From an uncultured Maribacter sp. (lineage in GTDB: Bacteria; Bacteroidota; Bacteroidia; Flavobacteriales; Flavobacteriaceae), in the NCBI GenBank assembly GCA_947504045.1, contig CANNFY010000003.1:124001-188000 (forward strand): DNA of 64,000 bases, written 5' to 3'. The translations under genes and the position numbers were made by a program. The notes below the pieces were generated by a model. That model searched no databases and was not told the DNA's origin. It worked only from the letters and a program-made list of their open reading frames with translations. Shown here in pieces: positions 35,087-43,124 of the stretch (its first letter is position 1; the number at the start of each line of letters is the position of its first letter).

Positions 35087-36115
35087 TTAGAAAGAGTAGA
35101 TTGCAGCTAAAGCAAAAGAAGCTAAGCTATCAGAAGCAGCACCATCACTATCTGTGAAACCATCTTTAATGCTATCTAATCTTAATTCTGGCTTTAAGAT
35201 AAAGTTCTCAAGAGAGTAGCTACCTGTAAGGGTAAAAGCAGTTACATCATCATAATTATCACCACCATCTACAGTTGCAGCAAAGTACTCACCTCTTAAT
35301 CCAATAGAGAAAGAATCAGAAGCAGCTATTTGTGGGTAAAGAGCAACACCATAGAATCCTGTATCAGTAGTACTATTAGTATCGTAAGCAGCGTTTATTC
35401 CTAAGAAGAAAGAATCAGATAAATCAAATCCACCTGTAAAATCAATCTCAGTACCTAAACCACCATTTTTACCATTATCATAGTAAAAGTTTAAGTATTG
35501 ACCGTAGAAACCTAATTGAGCTCCGAAAGAATATTCTCCAGTTGTAGAAATATCATTAGTATCCCAAGGGTTCATAACACCTACCATTAAGCTAAAATCA
35601 TCAGATAAAGCAAAATCTGCTTTTAATCCCATATGAGAGAAAGGCCCACTAGAAAATAAATAAGAAGTACTGTAGTTAAAGTTAGCTGCTGGAGCAATTA
35701 CTTCGTACCCTAAGAATGTATTAAAACGACCCATTGTTAAGGTAGTTTTATCAGAAACATTCCAGTAAATATATGCTTGGTTAACTATACCATCAGTAAT
35801 GTCATTACTAAAAGTTGCGCCTTCACCTCTTGGCCCTACAACTAAATCAAGTACGGCACCAACTTTGTCTGTGCCATAGCTAGCAATTAAGTTACCCATA
35901 CCTAAAGCAAAACCAGTTTGGTTTGCAAAAGCAGTTCCTGGATCTGTAGAAGCATCACCAGCATCATTAAAAGCAGTTCTGTAATAAGCATCAACACTAC
36001 CGCTAAATTCTAATTTTGGCTTAGATTCCATTTCTTCTTCCTGAGCAAAAGTATTTGCTGTTGCTGCTAACATTAAAGCTGAAGCGAAAATATTTTTAAT
36101 AATTCTTGTGTTCAT
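35087..36115 (-). CDS. Outer-membrane porin (OmpL-like beta-barrel porin-2) of the ammonium operon
   Basis: 342 aa. Signal peptide 1-24 (ANTFAQ), then beta-barrel alternation with many Gly, Asp, Tyr and Phe and a terminal aromatic strand ending AAIYSF. Patterns KPKLEFSGSVDAYYRTAFN, MGRFNTFLGYEVIAPAANFNYSTSYLFSSGPFSHMGLKA fit the BBP2 family. It lies 115 bases downstream of amtB on the same strand, third in the PII-amtB-porin run, so it is probably an outer-membrane pore for ammonium or other nitrogen solutes. That role is inferred from context. Confidence 0.82.
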   Translation of the reverse strand: MNTRIIKNIFASALMLAATANTFAQEEEMESKPKLEFSGSVDAYYRTAFNDAGDASTDPGTAFANQTGFALGMGNLIASYGTDKVGAVLDLVVGPRGEGATFSNDITDGIVNQAYIYWNVSDKTTLTMGRFNTFLGYEVIAPAANFNYSTSYLFSSGPFSHMGLKADFALSDDFSLMVGVMNPWDTNDISTTGEYSFGAQLGFYGQYLNFYYDNGKNGGLGTEIDFTGGFDLSDSFFLGINAAYDTNSTTDTGFYGVALYPQIAASDSFSIGLRGEYFAATVDGGDNYDDVTAFTLTGSYSLENFILKPELRLDSIKDGFTDSDGAASDSLASFALAAIYSF

Positions 36116-36230
36116 AATTTAGTAATTTGTTTGTCCAATTTTATTTTTAAAGGACGTTTAATTTAAGTGAAAAGTTATGTTTGTGATTATATGTAACGGA
36201 GTGTTTGGTTAAACACTCCGTTTGTGTTTA

Positions 36231-37469
36231 TTAGTGTTGGTTCATTCTAAAGTCAGAATAAGCATCCATACCATGTTCGTGTATGTCTAACCCTTCTAAT
36301 TCTTCTTCTTTAGAAACTCTTAATCCTAAAGTAGCTTTAAGTGCACCAAGTATAATTCCTGAAGTTACTATACAGAAACCACCTACTATAAGTACACCGT
36401 ATAATTGTACTAAGAATTGGTCAAAACCTGCAAGGCTTCCGAAAATACCTACTGCTAAAGTTCCCCAGATACCACATATTAAGTGTACTGCAATAGCTCC
36501 TACAGGATCATCTAATTTTAATTTGTCTACTAAAGCAACACCAAGAACTATGATGATACCAGCTAAGAAACCTATAACTACAGCTTCGTTAGGAGACATT
36601 AAATCTGCTCCTGCAGTAATACCTACAAGACCACCTAATATACCGTTTAAGAACATAGTTAAATCTAAGTTTTTGTACATAATAGTAGAGGTAATGAAAG
36701 CTCCAAAACCACCAGCTGCAGCTGCTAAACTTGTAGTAACTAATACTAAAGAAGTTAATTCTGGGTCAGCAGAAAGAACAGATCCACCGTTAAAGCCAAA
36801 CCATCCTAACCATAATATAAGAACACCAGCAGTTGCAAGTGGAATATTGTGTCCTGGTATTGCTTTTGCTTTACCATCGGTACCGAATTTTCCAATTCTA
36901 GCTCCTAAAAGTGCTACTGCTACTAATGCAGCCCAGCCACCTACAGAGTGTACTAATGTAGATCCAGCAAAATCATAGAATCCCCATGCATCAAGGAATC
37001 CACCACCCCATTTCCAAGCTCCTACAATAGGATAAACAAGACCTACGTAGATAACTGTAAAAATCATGAAAGAACCAATTTTAATTCTTTCAGCAACAGC
37101 TCCAGATACAATAGTTGCTGCTGTAGCTGCAAACATTCCTTGAAACAAGAAATCTGTCCACCAAGTGTAACCTCCATCAGCATAAGCTGCTGTCATTCCA
37201 CCTTCTGGGGCTCCAATTCCAAATCCTGCAAATTTTAAAATTCCCATATCTCCATCTTCAAAACCAGGGTACATTAAGTTAAAACCCCAAGCGTAATAAA
37301 GAAGAAGACCTCCTGTAATAATAAATATGTTTTTAAATAAAATGTTTATTGTGTTTTTTTGTCTTGTTAAGCCAATTTCTAAAAAGGCGAAACCTGTATG
37401 CATAAAAAATACTAGCGCTGTTGCTAACATCATCCATACGTTATTGGCTGTAAATAATCCTGCGTCCAT
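36231..37469 (-). CDS. amtB: Ammonium transporter
   Basis: 412 aa with eleven membrane helices. Characteristic AMT segments: WWTDFLFQGMFAATAATIVSGAVAER (about residues 103-128), DFAGSTLVHSVGGWAAL (about 166-182, with the first pore His of the twin-His pair), HNIPLATAGVLILWLGWFGFNGGS (about 206-229), and GAIAVHLICGIWGTLAVG (about 326-343, second pore His). Moves NH4+/NH3 across the inner membrane. PII is 32 bases upstream in the same operon and is expected to gate it. Confidence 0.96.
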   Translation of the reverse strand: MDAGLFTANNVWMMLATALVFFMHTGFAFLEIGLTRQKNTINILFKNIFIITGGLLLYYAWGFNLMYPGFEDGDMGILKFAGFGIGAPEGGMTAAYADGGYTWWTDFLFQGMFAATAATIVSGAVAERIKIGSFMIFTVIYVGLVYPIVGAWKWGGGFLDAWGFYDFAGSTLVHSVGGWAALVAVALLGARIGKFGTDGKAKAIPGHNIPLATAGVLILWLGWFGFNGGSVLSADPELTSLVLVTTSLAAAAGGFGAFITSTIMYKNLDLTMFLNGILGGLVGITAGADLMSPNEAVVIGFLAGIIIVLGVALVDKLKLDDPVGAIAVHLICGIWGTLAVGIFGSLAGFDQFLVQLYGVLIVGGFCIVTSGIILGALKATLGLRVSKEEELEGLDIHEHGMDAYSDFRMNQH

Positions 37470-37501
37470 AATGTGTTAAATTTTAGTTGTTGGTTGTTTT
37501 T

Positions 37502-37840
37502 TTAGTTGATTCCAGCTTGACCGCTTTCTTTTGTTCTAATTCTGTATGCTTCGATAACTTCAGATACAAATATTTTACCATCACCAACATTACCGGAGTA
37601 AGCTGCTTCTAATAAGGCATCAACTGTTTTGGTTAGAAAATCATCAGAGACTACTATAGATAAGTGTCTTCTTTGAATGTCTGTAGTACTGTAAGATATT
37701 CCACGATAAACATGTCCTTGTTTTTCGTTACCTACACCAGTTACATCCCAGTAACTAAAAAAGTTTACCTCTATTTGATGTAATGCTTCTTTAACATCAT
37801 CAAACTTTGATTTTCTGATAATTGCTTCGATTTTTTTCAT
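37502..37840 (-). CDS. glnB: P-II nitrogen regulatory protein
   Basis: 112 aa, the size of GlnB/GlnK. Starts MKKIEAIIRKSKFDDVKEAL. The T-loop region (about 36-56) is YRGISYSTTDIQRR: it keeps a Tyr at the modification position but differs from the proteobacterial YMVDFLPK sequence. B-loop DGKIFV and C-terminal EAYRIRTKE are standard. It senses ATP/ADP and 2-oxoglutarate and binds AmtB. First gene of the operon with amtB and a porin; the promoter has a G5/C5 inverted repeat. GlnK-type naming would also be reasonable given its linkage with amtB. Confidence 0.94.
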   Translation of the reverse strand: MKKIEAIIRKSKFDDVKEALHQIEVNFFSYWDVTGVGNEKQGHVYRGISYSTTDIQRRHLSIVVSDDFLTKTVDALLEAAYSGNVGDGKIFVSEVIEAYRIRTKESGQAGIN

Positions 37841-37863
37841 AATTCGTTTGTTGTTTACTTTGC

Positions 37864-37871
37864 CAAATATA
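37864..37871 (-). promoter_or_regulatory. -7 promoter element for the PII-amtB-porin operon
   Basis: TATATTTG on the minus strand, exact consensus, 23 bases upstream of the PII ATG. Confidence 0.6.
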
Positions 37872-37884
37872 TGTTAAAATGATT

Positions 37885-37909
37885 TACCCCCTAAAAAAAA
37901 TAGGGGGTA
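37885..37909. promoter_or_regulatory. C5/G5 inverted repeat in the PII promoter, candidate nitrogen operator
   Basis: TACCCCCTA (37885-37893), 7-base A spacer, TAGGGGGTA (37901-37909). It overlaps and extends above the expected -33 region of the promoter. The near arm continues as TAGGGGGTAAAT on the minus strand, sharing 11 bases with the GS control region. Confidence 0.5.
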
Positions 37910-38138
37910 GTTATATCATTTTTATGTTTTTAATAATAATACCCTTTAAATTTTATGGGTATCATATTTATAAAGCGTTAAAATATAAAATTTGACATTA
38001 TCCTTTTTTAAATAAATGATATATAATGATATTGGCAATATTTAAGCTAATATTTTATCATATTCATAATTTAGATAAAATTAAAACTTGGATGGTATAA
38101 GAGGTAAATTGCCTGAAAGTATACTAATAGTGGCTTAT

Positions 38139-38507
38139 TTATAGTTTTGATAGCCATAAGCCAATTGCAATTGCAACTAGGCCAATAGTAAAACTTAATA
38201 GGGTATAAAGGGAGAAATGTATTAGGTCGCCATTTTTTAATAATGAATGACTTTCTAGTGCAAAAGTTGAAAAAGTGGTAAAACCGCCACAAAAACCTGT
38301 TGTTAATAATAAGGTATGGTTTTGAGAAAGTATATTGTTTTTATAAGAGAAACCTATAACTATACCTATAAGTAAACATCCTATACTATTTATTAAGAAT
38401 GTACCTAAATAAAATTGTTGAAAGTAAGAGTTGAAAGTTTTAGAGATAAGATACCTAAGAACGCTGCCTATTCCTCCTCCTAAAAATACAAGTAGTATAT
38501 TATTCAT
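38139..38507 (-). CDS. crcB: Fluoride channel CrcB/Fluc
   Basis: 122 aa, four membrane helices. Hallmarks: GGGIGSVLRYLIS (about 10-22), the pore segment TFLINSIGCLLIG (about 36-48), and TTGFCGGFTTFSTFALES (about 70-87) carrying the Phe-box and the TFST motif. The protein dimerises and lets F- leave the cell. A 58-aa membrane-protein gene precedes it by 20 bases on the same strand. No fluoride riboswitch pattern was seen upstream. Confidence 0.94.
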   Translation of the reverse strand: MNNILLVFLGGGIGSVLRYLISKTFNSYFQQFYLGTFLINSIGCLLIGIVIGFSYKNNILSQNHTLLLTTGFCGGFTTFSTFALESHSLLKNGDLIHFSLYTLLSFTIGLVAIAIGLWLSKL

Positions 38508-38527
38508 ACCATAAAGGTATAAAAAAA

Positions 38528-38704
38528 CTAGATTGCCTTTTTGTAATTAGACTTTGCTAAATCTATAGGATATACTTTGGAGTTAGATTTGTCAGATATT
38601 TCTCCGTTTGTAGTTTTAGCTTTTTTGTTCATATTTTTAAGACTAAACAACATTAATATGGTGTTTAATCCTACTAATAAAAAAAGAATTGTAAAAAATG
38701 TCAT
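38528..38704 (-). CDS. Small single-span membrane protein, 58 aa
   Basis: ATG at 38704, TAG at 38528-38530. Residues 2-22 form a hydrophobic segment (TFFTILFLLVGLNTILMLFS), followed by a basic then polar tail ending NYKKAI. A TAATTTTG promoter element lies 34 bases upstream, and crcB starts 20 bases after the stop, so it heads a two-gene operon. Its membrane segment closely resembles that of a 31-aa ORF at 53973-54068. Function unknown. Confidence 0.65.
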   Translation of the reverse strand: MTFFTILFLLVGLNTILMLFSLKNMNKKAKTTNGEISDKSNSKVYPIDLAKSNYKKAI

Positions 38705-38738
38705 CACTTATTTTTTTGCCCCTGTTAAATGAATAACG

Positions 38739-38746
38739 CAAAATTA
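38739..38746 (-). promoter_or_regulatory. -7 promoter element for the 58-aa gene/crcB
   Basis: TAATTTTG on the minus strand, exact TAnnTTTG match, 34 bases before the ATG at 38704. Confidence 0.5.
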
Positions 38747-38826
38747 CGTTGTTTGTTGTATTAAACGGGATAAACTGCATAAATGTTTTAAAAATGTTAA
38801 TTTTTACGACTTCGATAAAATGGAGG

Positions 38827-39015
38827 CTAAAATTTAAGCATAAATTTAATACAGAAAAGGATTACTAAGAATATCATAAAGGTTATAGCAACCCATTTAA
38901 CTCCTTTGTAATTTTTTGCATGCAATTTTTTATCTTTTAGGTAAGAAAAAGTAATAATTGCTATAAATGATACTGCAAAAATTGCTGCAAAAATCATTTG
39001 TCCTGTACTGAACAT
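38827..39015 (-). CDS. Small two-span membrane protein, 62 aa
   Basis: MFSTGQMIFAAIFAVSFIAIITFSY forms the first span (about 5-24), then a basic loop LKDKKLHAKNYKGVK, then a second span (about 41-60). It has the look of a small inner-membrane protein common in Flavobacteriaceae. TAGATTTG promoter element lies 17 bases upstream. Divergent from the NTP pyrophosphohydrolase gene. Function unknown. Confidence 0.7.
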   Translation of the reverse strand: MFSTGQMIFAAIFAVSFIAIITFSYLKDKKLHAKNYKGVKWVAITFMIFLVILFCIKFMLKF

Positions 39016-39032
39016 AATTTTATATTTTTACG

Positions 39033-39040
39033 CAAATCTA
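39033..39040 (-). promoter_or_regulatory. -7 promoter element for the 62-aa membrane protein gene
   Basis: TAGATTTG on the minus strand, TAnnTTTG match, 17 bases before the ATG at 39015. Confidence 0.5.
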
Positions 39041-39063
39041 AGGGAAAACCATAATATAAGTAT

Positions 39064-39450
39064 ATGAAAAATAAAATAGCTGCAGTAGAATTGTTTCACA
39101 AGTCGTTTGGTTTAGGAGTTCTTCATGAAAATAAAGCAGATTTAGGAAAAGATAAAAATTTACTTCGTTATAATTTAATGGATGAAGAGAATAAAGAATA
39201 TTTAGAAGCAGCCAGTAATAATGATATGGTTGAGGTTGCTGATGCTTTAGGAGATATGTTATACATATTATGTGGTACTATATTAGAGCATGGTATGCAA
39301 TATAAGATTGATGAGGTTTTTGAAGAAATACAAAGAAGTAATATGAGTAAGCTAGGTGCAGATGGGAAACCTATTTATAGAGAAGATGGTAAAGTACTAA
39401 AGGGACCTAATTATTTTAAGCCTAATATTAAAGAGATACTAGAAAAATAA
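39064..39450 (+). CDS. All-alpha nucleoside triphosphate pyrophosphohydrolase (MazG/PRA-PH-like)
   Basis: 128 aa. Helical NTP-PPase fold with acidic metal motifs DEENKEYLEA (about residues 40-49, E-E-x2-E) and EVADALGDMLY (about 59-69, E-x2-D). A C-terminal tail SNMSKLGADGKPIYREDGKVLKGPNYFKPNI is a well-known extension of this subgroup, often labelled phosphoribosyl-ATP pyrophosphohydrolase-like. Probably a house-cleaning enzyme hydrolysing aberrant NTPs; substrate not predictable. Followed by a terminator shared with ilvE. Confidence 0.88.
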   Translation: MKNKIAAVELFHKSFGLGVLHENKADLGKDKNLLRYNLMDEENKEYLEAASNNDMVEVADALGDMLYILCGTILEHGMQYKIDEVFEEIQRSNMSKLGADGKPIYREDGKVLKGPNYFKPNIKEILEK

Positions 39451-39478
39451 AAAGAGGGGCATTATAGCCCCTCTTTTT
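39449..39478. terminator. Bidirectional rho-independent terminator
   Basis: AAAAAGAGGGGC (39449-39460) pairs with GCCCCTCTTTTT (39467-39478); between the convergent pyrophosphohydrolase and ilvE genes. Confidence 0.9.
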
Positions 39479-39493
39479 GTTTTTATTAAACGT

Positions 39494-40558
39494 TTATACT
39501 TTATAACGCCAGCCAAATTTATCTTCAGCTTTATTGTATTGTATGTCTGTAATACGTTTTTTTAGTTTTGTTGCCATGCTGTCATTATTTTCTGGCAAAT
39601 TATAATCTACATCTCTATAACCAAAAGTTGAAATTGGAGATATTACTGCAGCTGTACCGGCACCAAACATTTCTTTTAGAGAGCCATCTTTGGCAGCAGA
39701 AACAACTTCTGCAACAGTTATTTTTCTAACTTCAGCTTTAATACCTTCATCTTTTGCAATTTCTAAAATACTTTTTCGGGTAATACCATCTAAAATTCGG
39801 TCACTAGTTGGTCCGGTAATAAGTGTATCATTAATACGAATAAAAATATTCATTGCGCCAGCTTCTTCAATAAACTCATGGGTATTATCATCTGTCCAAA
39901 TTACTTGATTGTAACCTTTTGCAACTGCTAATTGCGTAGGGTAAAATTGCCCTGCATAATTACCTCCGGCTTTTGCATAACCAACCCCACCATTTGCGGA
40001 TCTAGAGTATTTTTCTTCAATAAGAACTTTTACTTTTCCAGAAAAATAAGCGCCAGAAGGAGCACAAGAAATAATAAACTTGTATTCATCTGCAGGTGAT
40101 GCATGAAAACCTTGCCCTGTTGCAAAAACAAAAGGTCTTATATATAAGGAGCTTCCTTCATTTTTAGGAATCCATTGTTCGTCTACTTTTAAAAGAGCTT
40201 TTAATCCCTCCATAAAATATTCTTCAGGTATTTCTGGAATTGCTAAACGTTTAGCAGAAAGATTAAGCCTTTTTTGGTTTTCTAAAGGTCTAAAAAGCCA
40301 TGTGTTATTATCAGCATCTTTATAAGCTTTCATTCCTTCAAAAATAGATTGCCCATAATGGAAAATTTTAGATGAAGGGTCTAAAGAAATTGGCTGATAA
40401 GGCATAACCTTAGGAGCTTCCCACTTACCATTTTTATAATCACAGACCAACATATGATCAGCGAATACACTCCCAAAGGATAAATTATCAAAATCTACTT
40501 GACTAATCTTGGATTGCTTTACTTTCTCAATCGAAATTTTTTGTTCTGTAATGTTCAT
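39494..40558 (-). CDS. ilvE: Branched-chain amino acid aminotransferase
   Basis: 354 aa, the type-II (eukaryote/Gram-positive-like) BCAT length. PLP fold-type IV; transfers amino groups between glutamate and Leu, Ile, Val keto acids. Visible signatures: HYGQSIFEGMKAY (about residues 67-79), RPFVFATG (about 142-149), GGNYAGQFYPTQLAVAKGYNQVIWTDD (about 198-224, with the PLP Lys just before or in this block), EEAGAMNIFIR (about 231-241) and FGAGTAAVISPI (about 298-309). Single-gene unit. Confidence 0.95.
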   Translation of the reverse strand: MNITEQKISIEKVKQSKISQVDFDNLSFGSVFADHMLVCDYKNGKWEAPKVMPYQPISLDPSSKIFHYGQSIFEGMKAYKDADNNTWLFRPLENQKRLNLSAKRLAIPEIPEEYFMEGLKALLKVDEQWIPKNEGSSLYIRPFVFATGQGFHASPADEYKFIISCAPSGAYFSGKVKVLIEEKYSRSANGGVGYAKAGGNYAGQFYPTQLAVAKGYNQVIWTDDNTHEFIEEAGAMNIFIRINDTLITGPTSDRILDGITRKSILEIAKDEGIKAEVRKITVAEVVSAAKDGSLKEMFGAGTAAVISPISTFGYRDVDYNLPENNDSMATKLKKRITDIQYNKAEDKFGWRYKV

Positions 40559-40783
40559 TAGAATAATAATTAATAAATAAAAATATAAAATTTTAGCATT
40601 TCAGCTTCTATTTTTAGTTAAAATTACTCAGTTTTGTAGTGTAAAAAAATCAGTTTTATTAAATAAATAAAGATTTAACGTATTGTTTGTTTTATTCGCA
40701 GCTTCTTTTCTTTAATTTTTAAAAATGTTGCGGAGATTGTTAAGAACCCTACAGGTTATAAATTTTTAAAGTAAAAATTAATT

Positions 40784-41449
40784 TTGAAGAGAGAAATAAT
40801 AACAACAGGAGATGGTTCTAAAACGATACATATTCCAGAATGGAATGAGCAATACCATTCTAAACATGGAGCAATACAAGAAGCTTATCATGTATTTATA
40901 AAAAATGGATTGTCTTTATTTTCAAATTCAGAAATTAGTATTTTAGAAATTGGCTTTGGTACAGGCTTAAATGCGCTAATAACAAGTGTTGAAGCTAAAG
41001 CTAGAAAGTTAAAAGTATCGTATACAGGAGTAGAGGCTTATCCTGTTTCTGTGGAAGAATTAGATTTGTTAAATTACTTAGAGGAGCTTAATATTAATAA
41101 AAAGGATACTGTTTTTACAAAAATGCATTCTTCAGACTGGGGTAGAGCTACACAAATTACAGAGGATTTTACGTTATTAAAAGAACAAAAATATTTTTCT
41201 GAAATTAAAGATCAAGATGCATATAACTTAATATATTTTGATGCTTTTGGGGCACGAGTACAACCAGAGTTATGGACCAAAGAAATTTTTCAATTAATGT
41301 ATGTTTCTTTGAAAGAAAATGGATATTTAGTTACTTATTCTGCTAAAGGTAGTGTTAGGCGTGCAATGCAATCTGTTGGTTTTGTTGTAGAAAGATTGCC
41401 TGGTCCTCCTGGTAAAAGAGAAATGCTAAGGGCGCAAAAGAAAACTTAA
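40784..41449 (+). CDS. mnmD: tRNA 5-methylaminomethyl-2-thiouridine methyltransferase (MnmD)
   Basis: 221 aa from a TTG start at 40784, directly giving the family N-terminus KREIITTGDGSKTIHIPEWNEQYHSKHGA. SAM-binding glycine motif ILEIGFGTGLNAL (about 51-63). The acidic LIYFDAFGARVQPELWT (about 149-165) contains the MnmC DAF motif. Methylates nm5s2U34 in tRNA. Corresponds to the N-terminal domain of bifunctional MnmC; the FAD oxidase domain is absent here. Stand-alone gene, divergent from ilvE. Confidence 0.92.
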   Translation: MKREIITTGDGSKTIHIPEWNEQYHSKHGAIQEAYHVFIKNGLSLFSNSEISILEIGFGTGLNALITSVEAKARKLKVSYTGVEAYPVSVEELDLLNYLEELNINKKDTVFTKMHSSDWGRATQITEDFTLLKEQKYFSEIKDQDAYNLIYFDAFGARVQPELWTKEIFQLMYVSLKENGYLVTYSAKGSVRRAMQSVGFVVERLPGPPGKREMLRAQKKT

Positions 41450-41539
41450 GGAGCACTTTTGTTGCTATCTGTTTGATTTTAATGTTAAAAGCGAATTAAA
41501 ACTAATCTTACAGTCATTAAATCTAAATACCTTTGGGGA

Positions 41540-42448
41540 ATGAAAGTTTTAATAACAGGTGCAACAGGATTAATTGGGAAAGAGATAGTTAAACAATTTC
41601 ATGCTAGTTCTATTTCTGTTAACTATTTAACTACATCAAAACATAAAATAGTTGACAGTAAAAATTATAAAGGCTTTTATTGGAATCCTTCTAAAAAAGA
41701 AATAGATATTGCTTGTTTTAGTGGTGTTACCGCAATTATAAATTTAGCTGGTAGTTCTATTGCAAAAAGATGGACAAGCCAACAAAAAAAAGAAATTATT
41801 AATAGCAGAATAAATTCTTTAAAAACTCTTTATGTTGGGTTGCAAAAAGTAGAAGCTAATTTAATAACTTCTTTTGTATCTGCTTCAGCAATTGGTATAT
41901 ATCCAAACTCATTAACTAATTATTATACAGAAGAGGAAAAAGCTGTAGATTCTAGTTTTTTAGGAGACGTTGTTGCTCTTTGGGAAAAAGAAATAAAAAC
42001 TTTTGAAGCTTTTAATTTTAATGTTGCTGTAGTTAGGATTGGTCTTGTTATGGCAAAAAAAGGTGGAGCCTTGCCAATGTTGATCAAACCAGTTAAAATG
42101 TATTTAGGTTCGGCATTAGGATCTGGTGAACAATGGCAATCTTGGATACATGTTACAGATTTGGCTCGTATTTTCTTATTTGTTATTGAAAATAATTTAA
42201 AAGGGATATATAATGGTGTAGGACCAAACCCTGTGTCTAATAAAAAGTTAGTTGGTGAAATTGCTAAAACACTTCATAAACCTGTTTTTATGCCTAATGT
42301 GCCTAAGTTTATTATGTATTTATTTTTAGGAAAAATGGCTTATTTGTTATTTGTAAGCCAGCGTGTTAGTAGTAAAAAAATTGAAGAAGAAGGTTTTGTT
42401 TATTCGTATTCTAATGTGTGTTTGGCTTTAGACGAAATACTATCCTAG
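41540..42448 (+). CDS. TIGR01777-family NAD(P)-binding protein (epimerase-like, YfcH/SulA type)
   Basis: 302 aa. Extended SDR fold with TGATGLIGKEIV at residues 6-17 (Rossmann glycines). Family-specific segments are INLAGSSIAKRWTSQQKKEIINSRI (about residues 66-90), SASAIGIYP (about 116-124, replaces the usual YxxxK site), VVRIGLVMAKKGGALPML and WIHVTDLARI. The family is related to nucleotide-sugar epimerases, with YfcH in E. coli as an example; the substrate is unknown. Lies between mnmD and grpE. Confidence 0.88.
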   Translation: MKVLITGATGLIGKEIVKQFHASSISVNYLTTSKHKIVDSKNYKGFYWNPSKKEIDIACFSGVTAIINLAGSSIAKRWTSQQKKEIINSRINSLKTLYVGLQKVEANLITSFVSASAIGIYPNSLTNYYTEEEKAVDSSFLGDVVALWEKEIKTFEAFNFNVAVVRIGLVMAKKGGALPMLIKPVKMYLGSALGSGEQWQSWIHVTDLARIFLFVIENNLKGIYNGVGPNPVSNKKLVGEIAKTLHKPVFMPNVPKFIMYLFLGKMAYLLFVSQRVSSKKIEEEGFVYSYSNVCLALDEILS

Positions 42449-42491
42449 TCAGATAATCCTTTTTTTCTCTACATTTTTATATAAAGTTGCG

Positions 42492-42533
42492 TGACATTTT
42501 GACATTTTTAAAGAATTGGCAGTACTTTTGCCA
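42492..42533 (+). promoter_or_regulatory. grpE-dnaJ promoter with tandem repeat and inverted repeat
   Basis: Exact tandem repeat TGACATTT TGACATTT (42492-42507) overlaps a TTTTG -33-like element (42497-42501). After a 21-base spacer comes TACTTTTG (42523-42530), a TAnnTTTG -7 element. An inverted repeat TGGCA-N7-TGCCA (42517-42521/42529-42533) brackets the -7. No CIRCE element is present. This is a candidate heat-shock control region. Confidence 0.55.
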
Positions 42534-42567
42534 CTTAAAATTTGGAAATAAATTAAGGTATTTAAAA

Positions 42568-43116
42568 ATGAGTGATAAAATTAAAGAAGAAGAATTAAAA
42601 GATTCTGTTTCTGAAACACAAGAAAATACAATAGAGCAAGAGGAAGTTGCAGCGCAAGAAGAAAAATCTGTAGAAGAGCAATTAACAGAAGATTTAGCAA
42701 AAGAAAAAGATAAGTTTTTACGTCTTTTTGCAGAGTTTGAAAATTATAAAAAAAGAACATCTAAAGAACGTATGGATTTGTTTAAAACTGCGGGTCAAGA
42801 AGTTCTTGTTTCTTTACTACCTGTTTTAGATGATTTTGATAGAGCTTTAAATGAACTTTCTAAATCTGATGATAAAGAAACTTTTAAAGGAGTAGAATTA
42901 ATTAATGGAAAACTAAAAGAGACATTAAAGTCTAAAGGTTTAAATGCAATGGAGGTAAAAAAAGGAGATACTTTTGATGCAGAAATGCATGAAGCTATTA
43001 CCCAAATACCTGCTCCAGAAAAAAAACTGAAAGGCAAAATTATTGATGTTATAGAAAAAGGTTTTACCCTAGGAGATAAAATTATTCGTCATCCAAAAGT
43101 AGTGGTAGGTAACTAA
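42568..43116 (+). CDS. grpE: Nucleotide exchange factor GrpE
   Basis: 182 aa from the ATG at 42568; a longer frame from 42487 would run through the promoter and is rejected. The N-terminal half is a long acidic coiled coil (Glu/Lys-rich, residues 1-70) followed by KDKFLRLFAEFENYKKRTSKER and the four-helix dimer region, then the C-terminal beta wing (DAEMHEAITQIP... GDKIIRHPKVVVG). Releases ADP from DnaK. dnaJ follows 8 bases after the stop. Confidence 0.96.
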   Translation: MSDKIKEEELKDSVSETQENTIEQEEVAAQEEKSVEEQLTEDLAKEKDKFLRLFAEFENYKKRTSKERMDLFKTAGQEVLVSLLPVLDDFDRALNELSKSDDKETFKGVELINGKLKETLKSKGLNAMEVKKGDTFDAEMHEAITQIPAPEKKLKGKIIDVIEKGFTLGDKIIRHPKVVVGN

Positions 43117-43124
43117 AATAAGGT

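Noticed and set aside
36283-36978. 231-codon open frame antisense to amtB
   Set aside because: Long but Pro/Ser/Thr/Lys-rich, as expected when a Gly/Ala-rich membrane protein gene is read on the other strand; amtB is unambiguous.
38071-38292. 73-codon frame overlapping the end of crcB
   Set aside because: Out-of-frame overlap with a clear CrcB protein on the same strand.
41528-41535. TACCTTTG as a promoter of the TIGR01777 gene
   Set aside because: It ends 4 bases before the ATG; a start site about 7 bases downstream would fall inside the gene.
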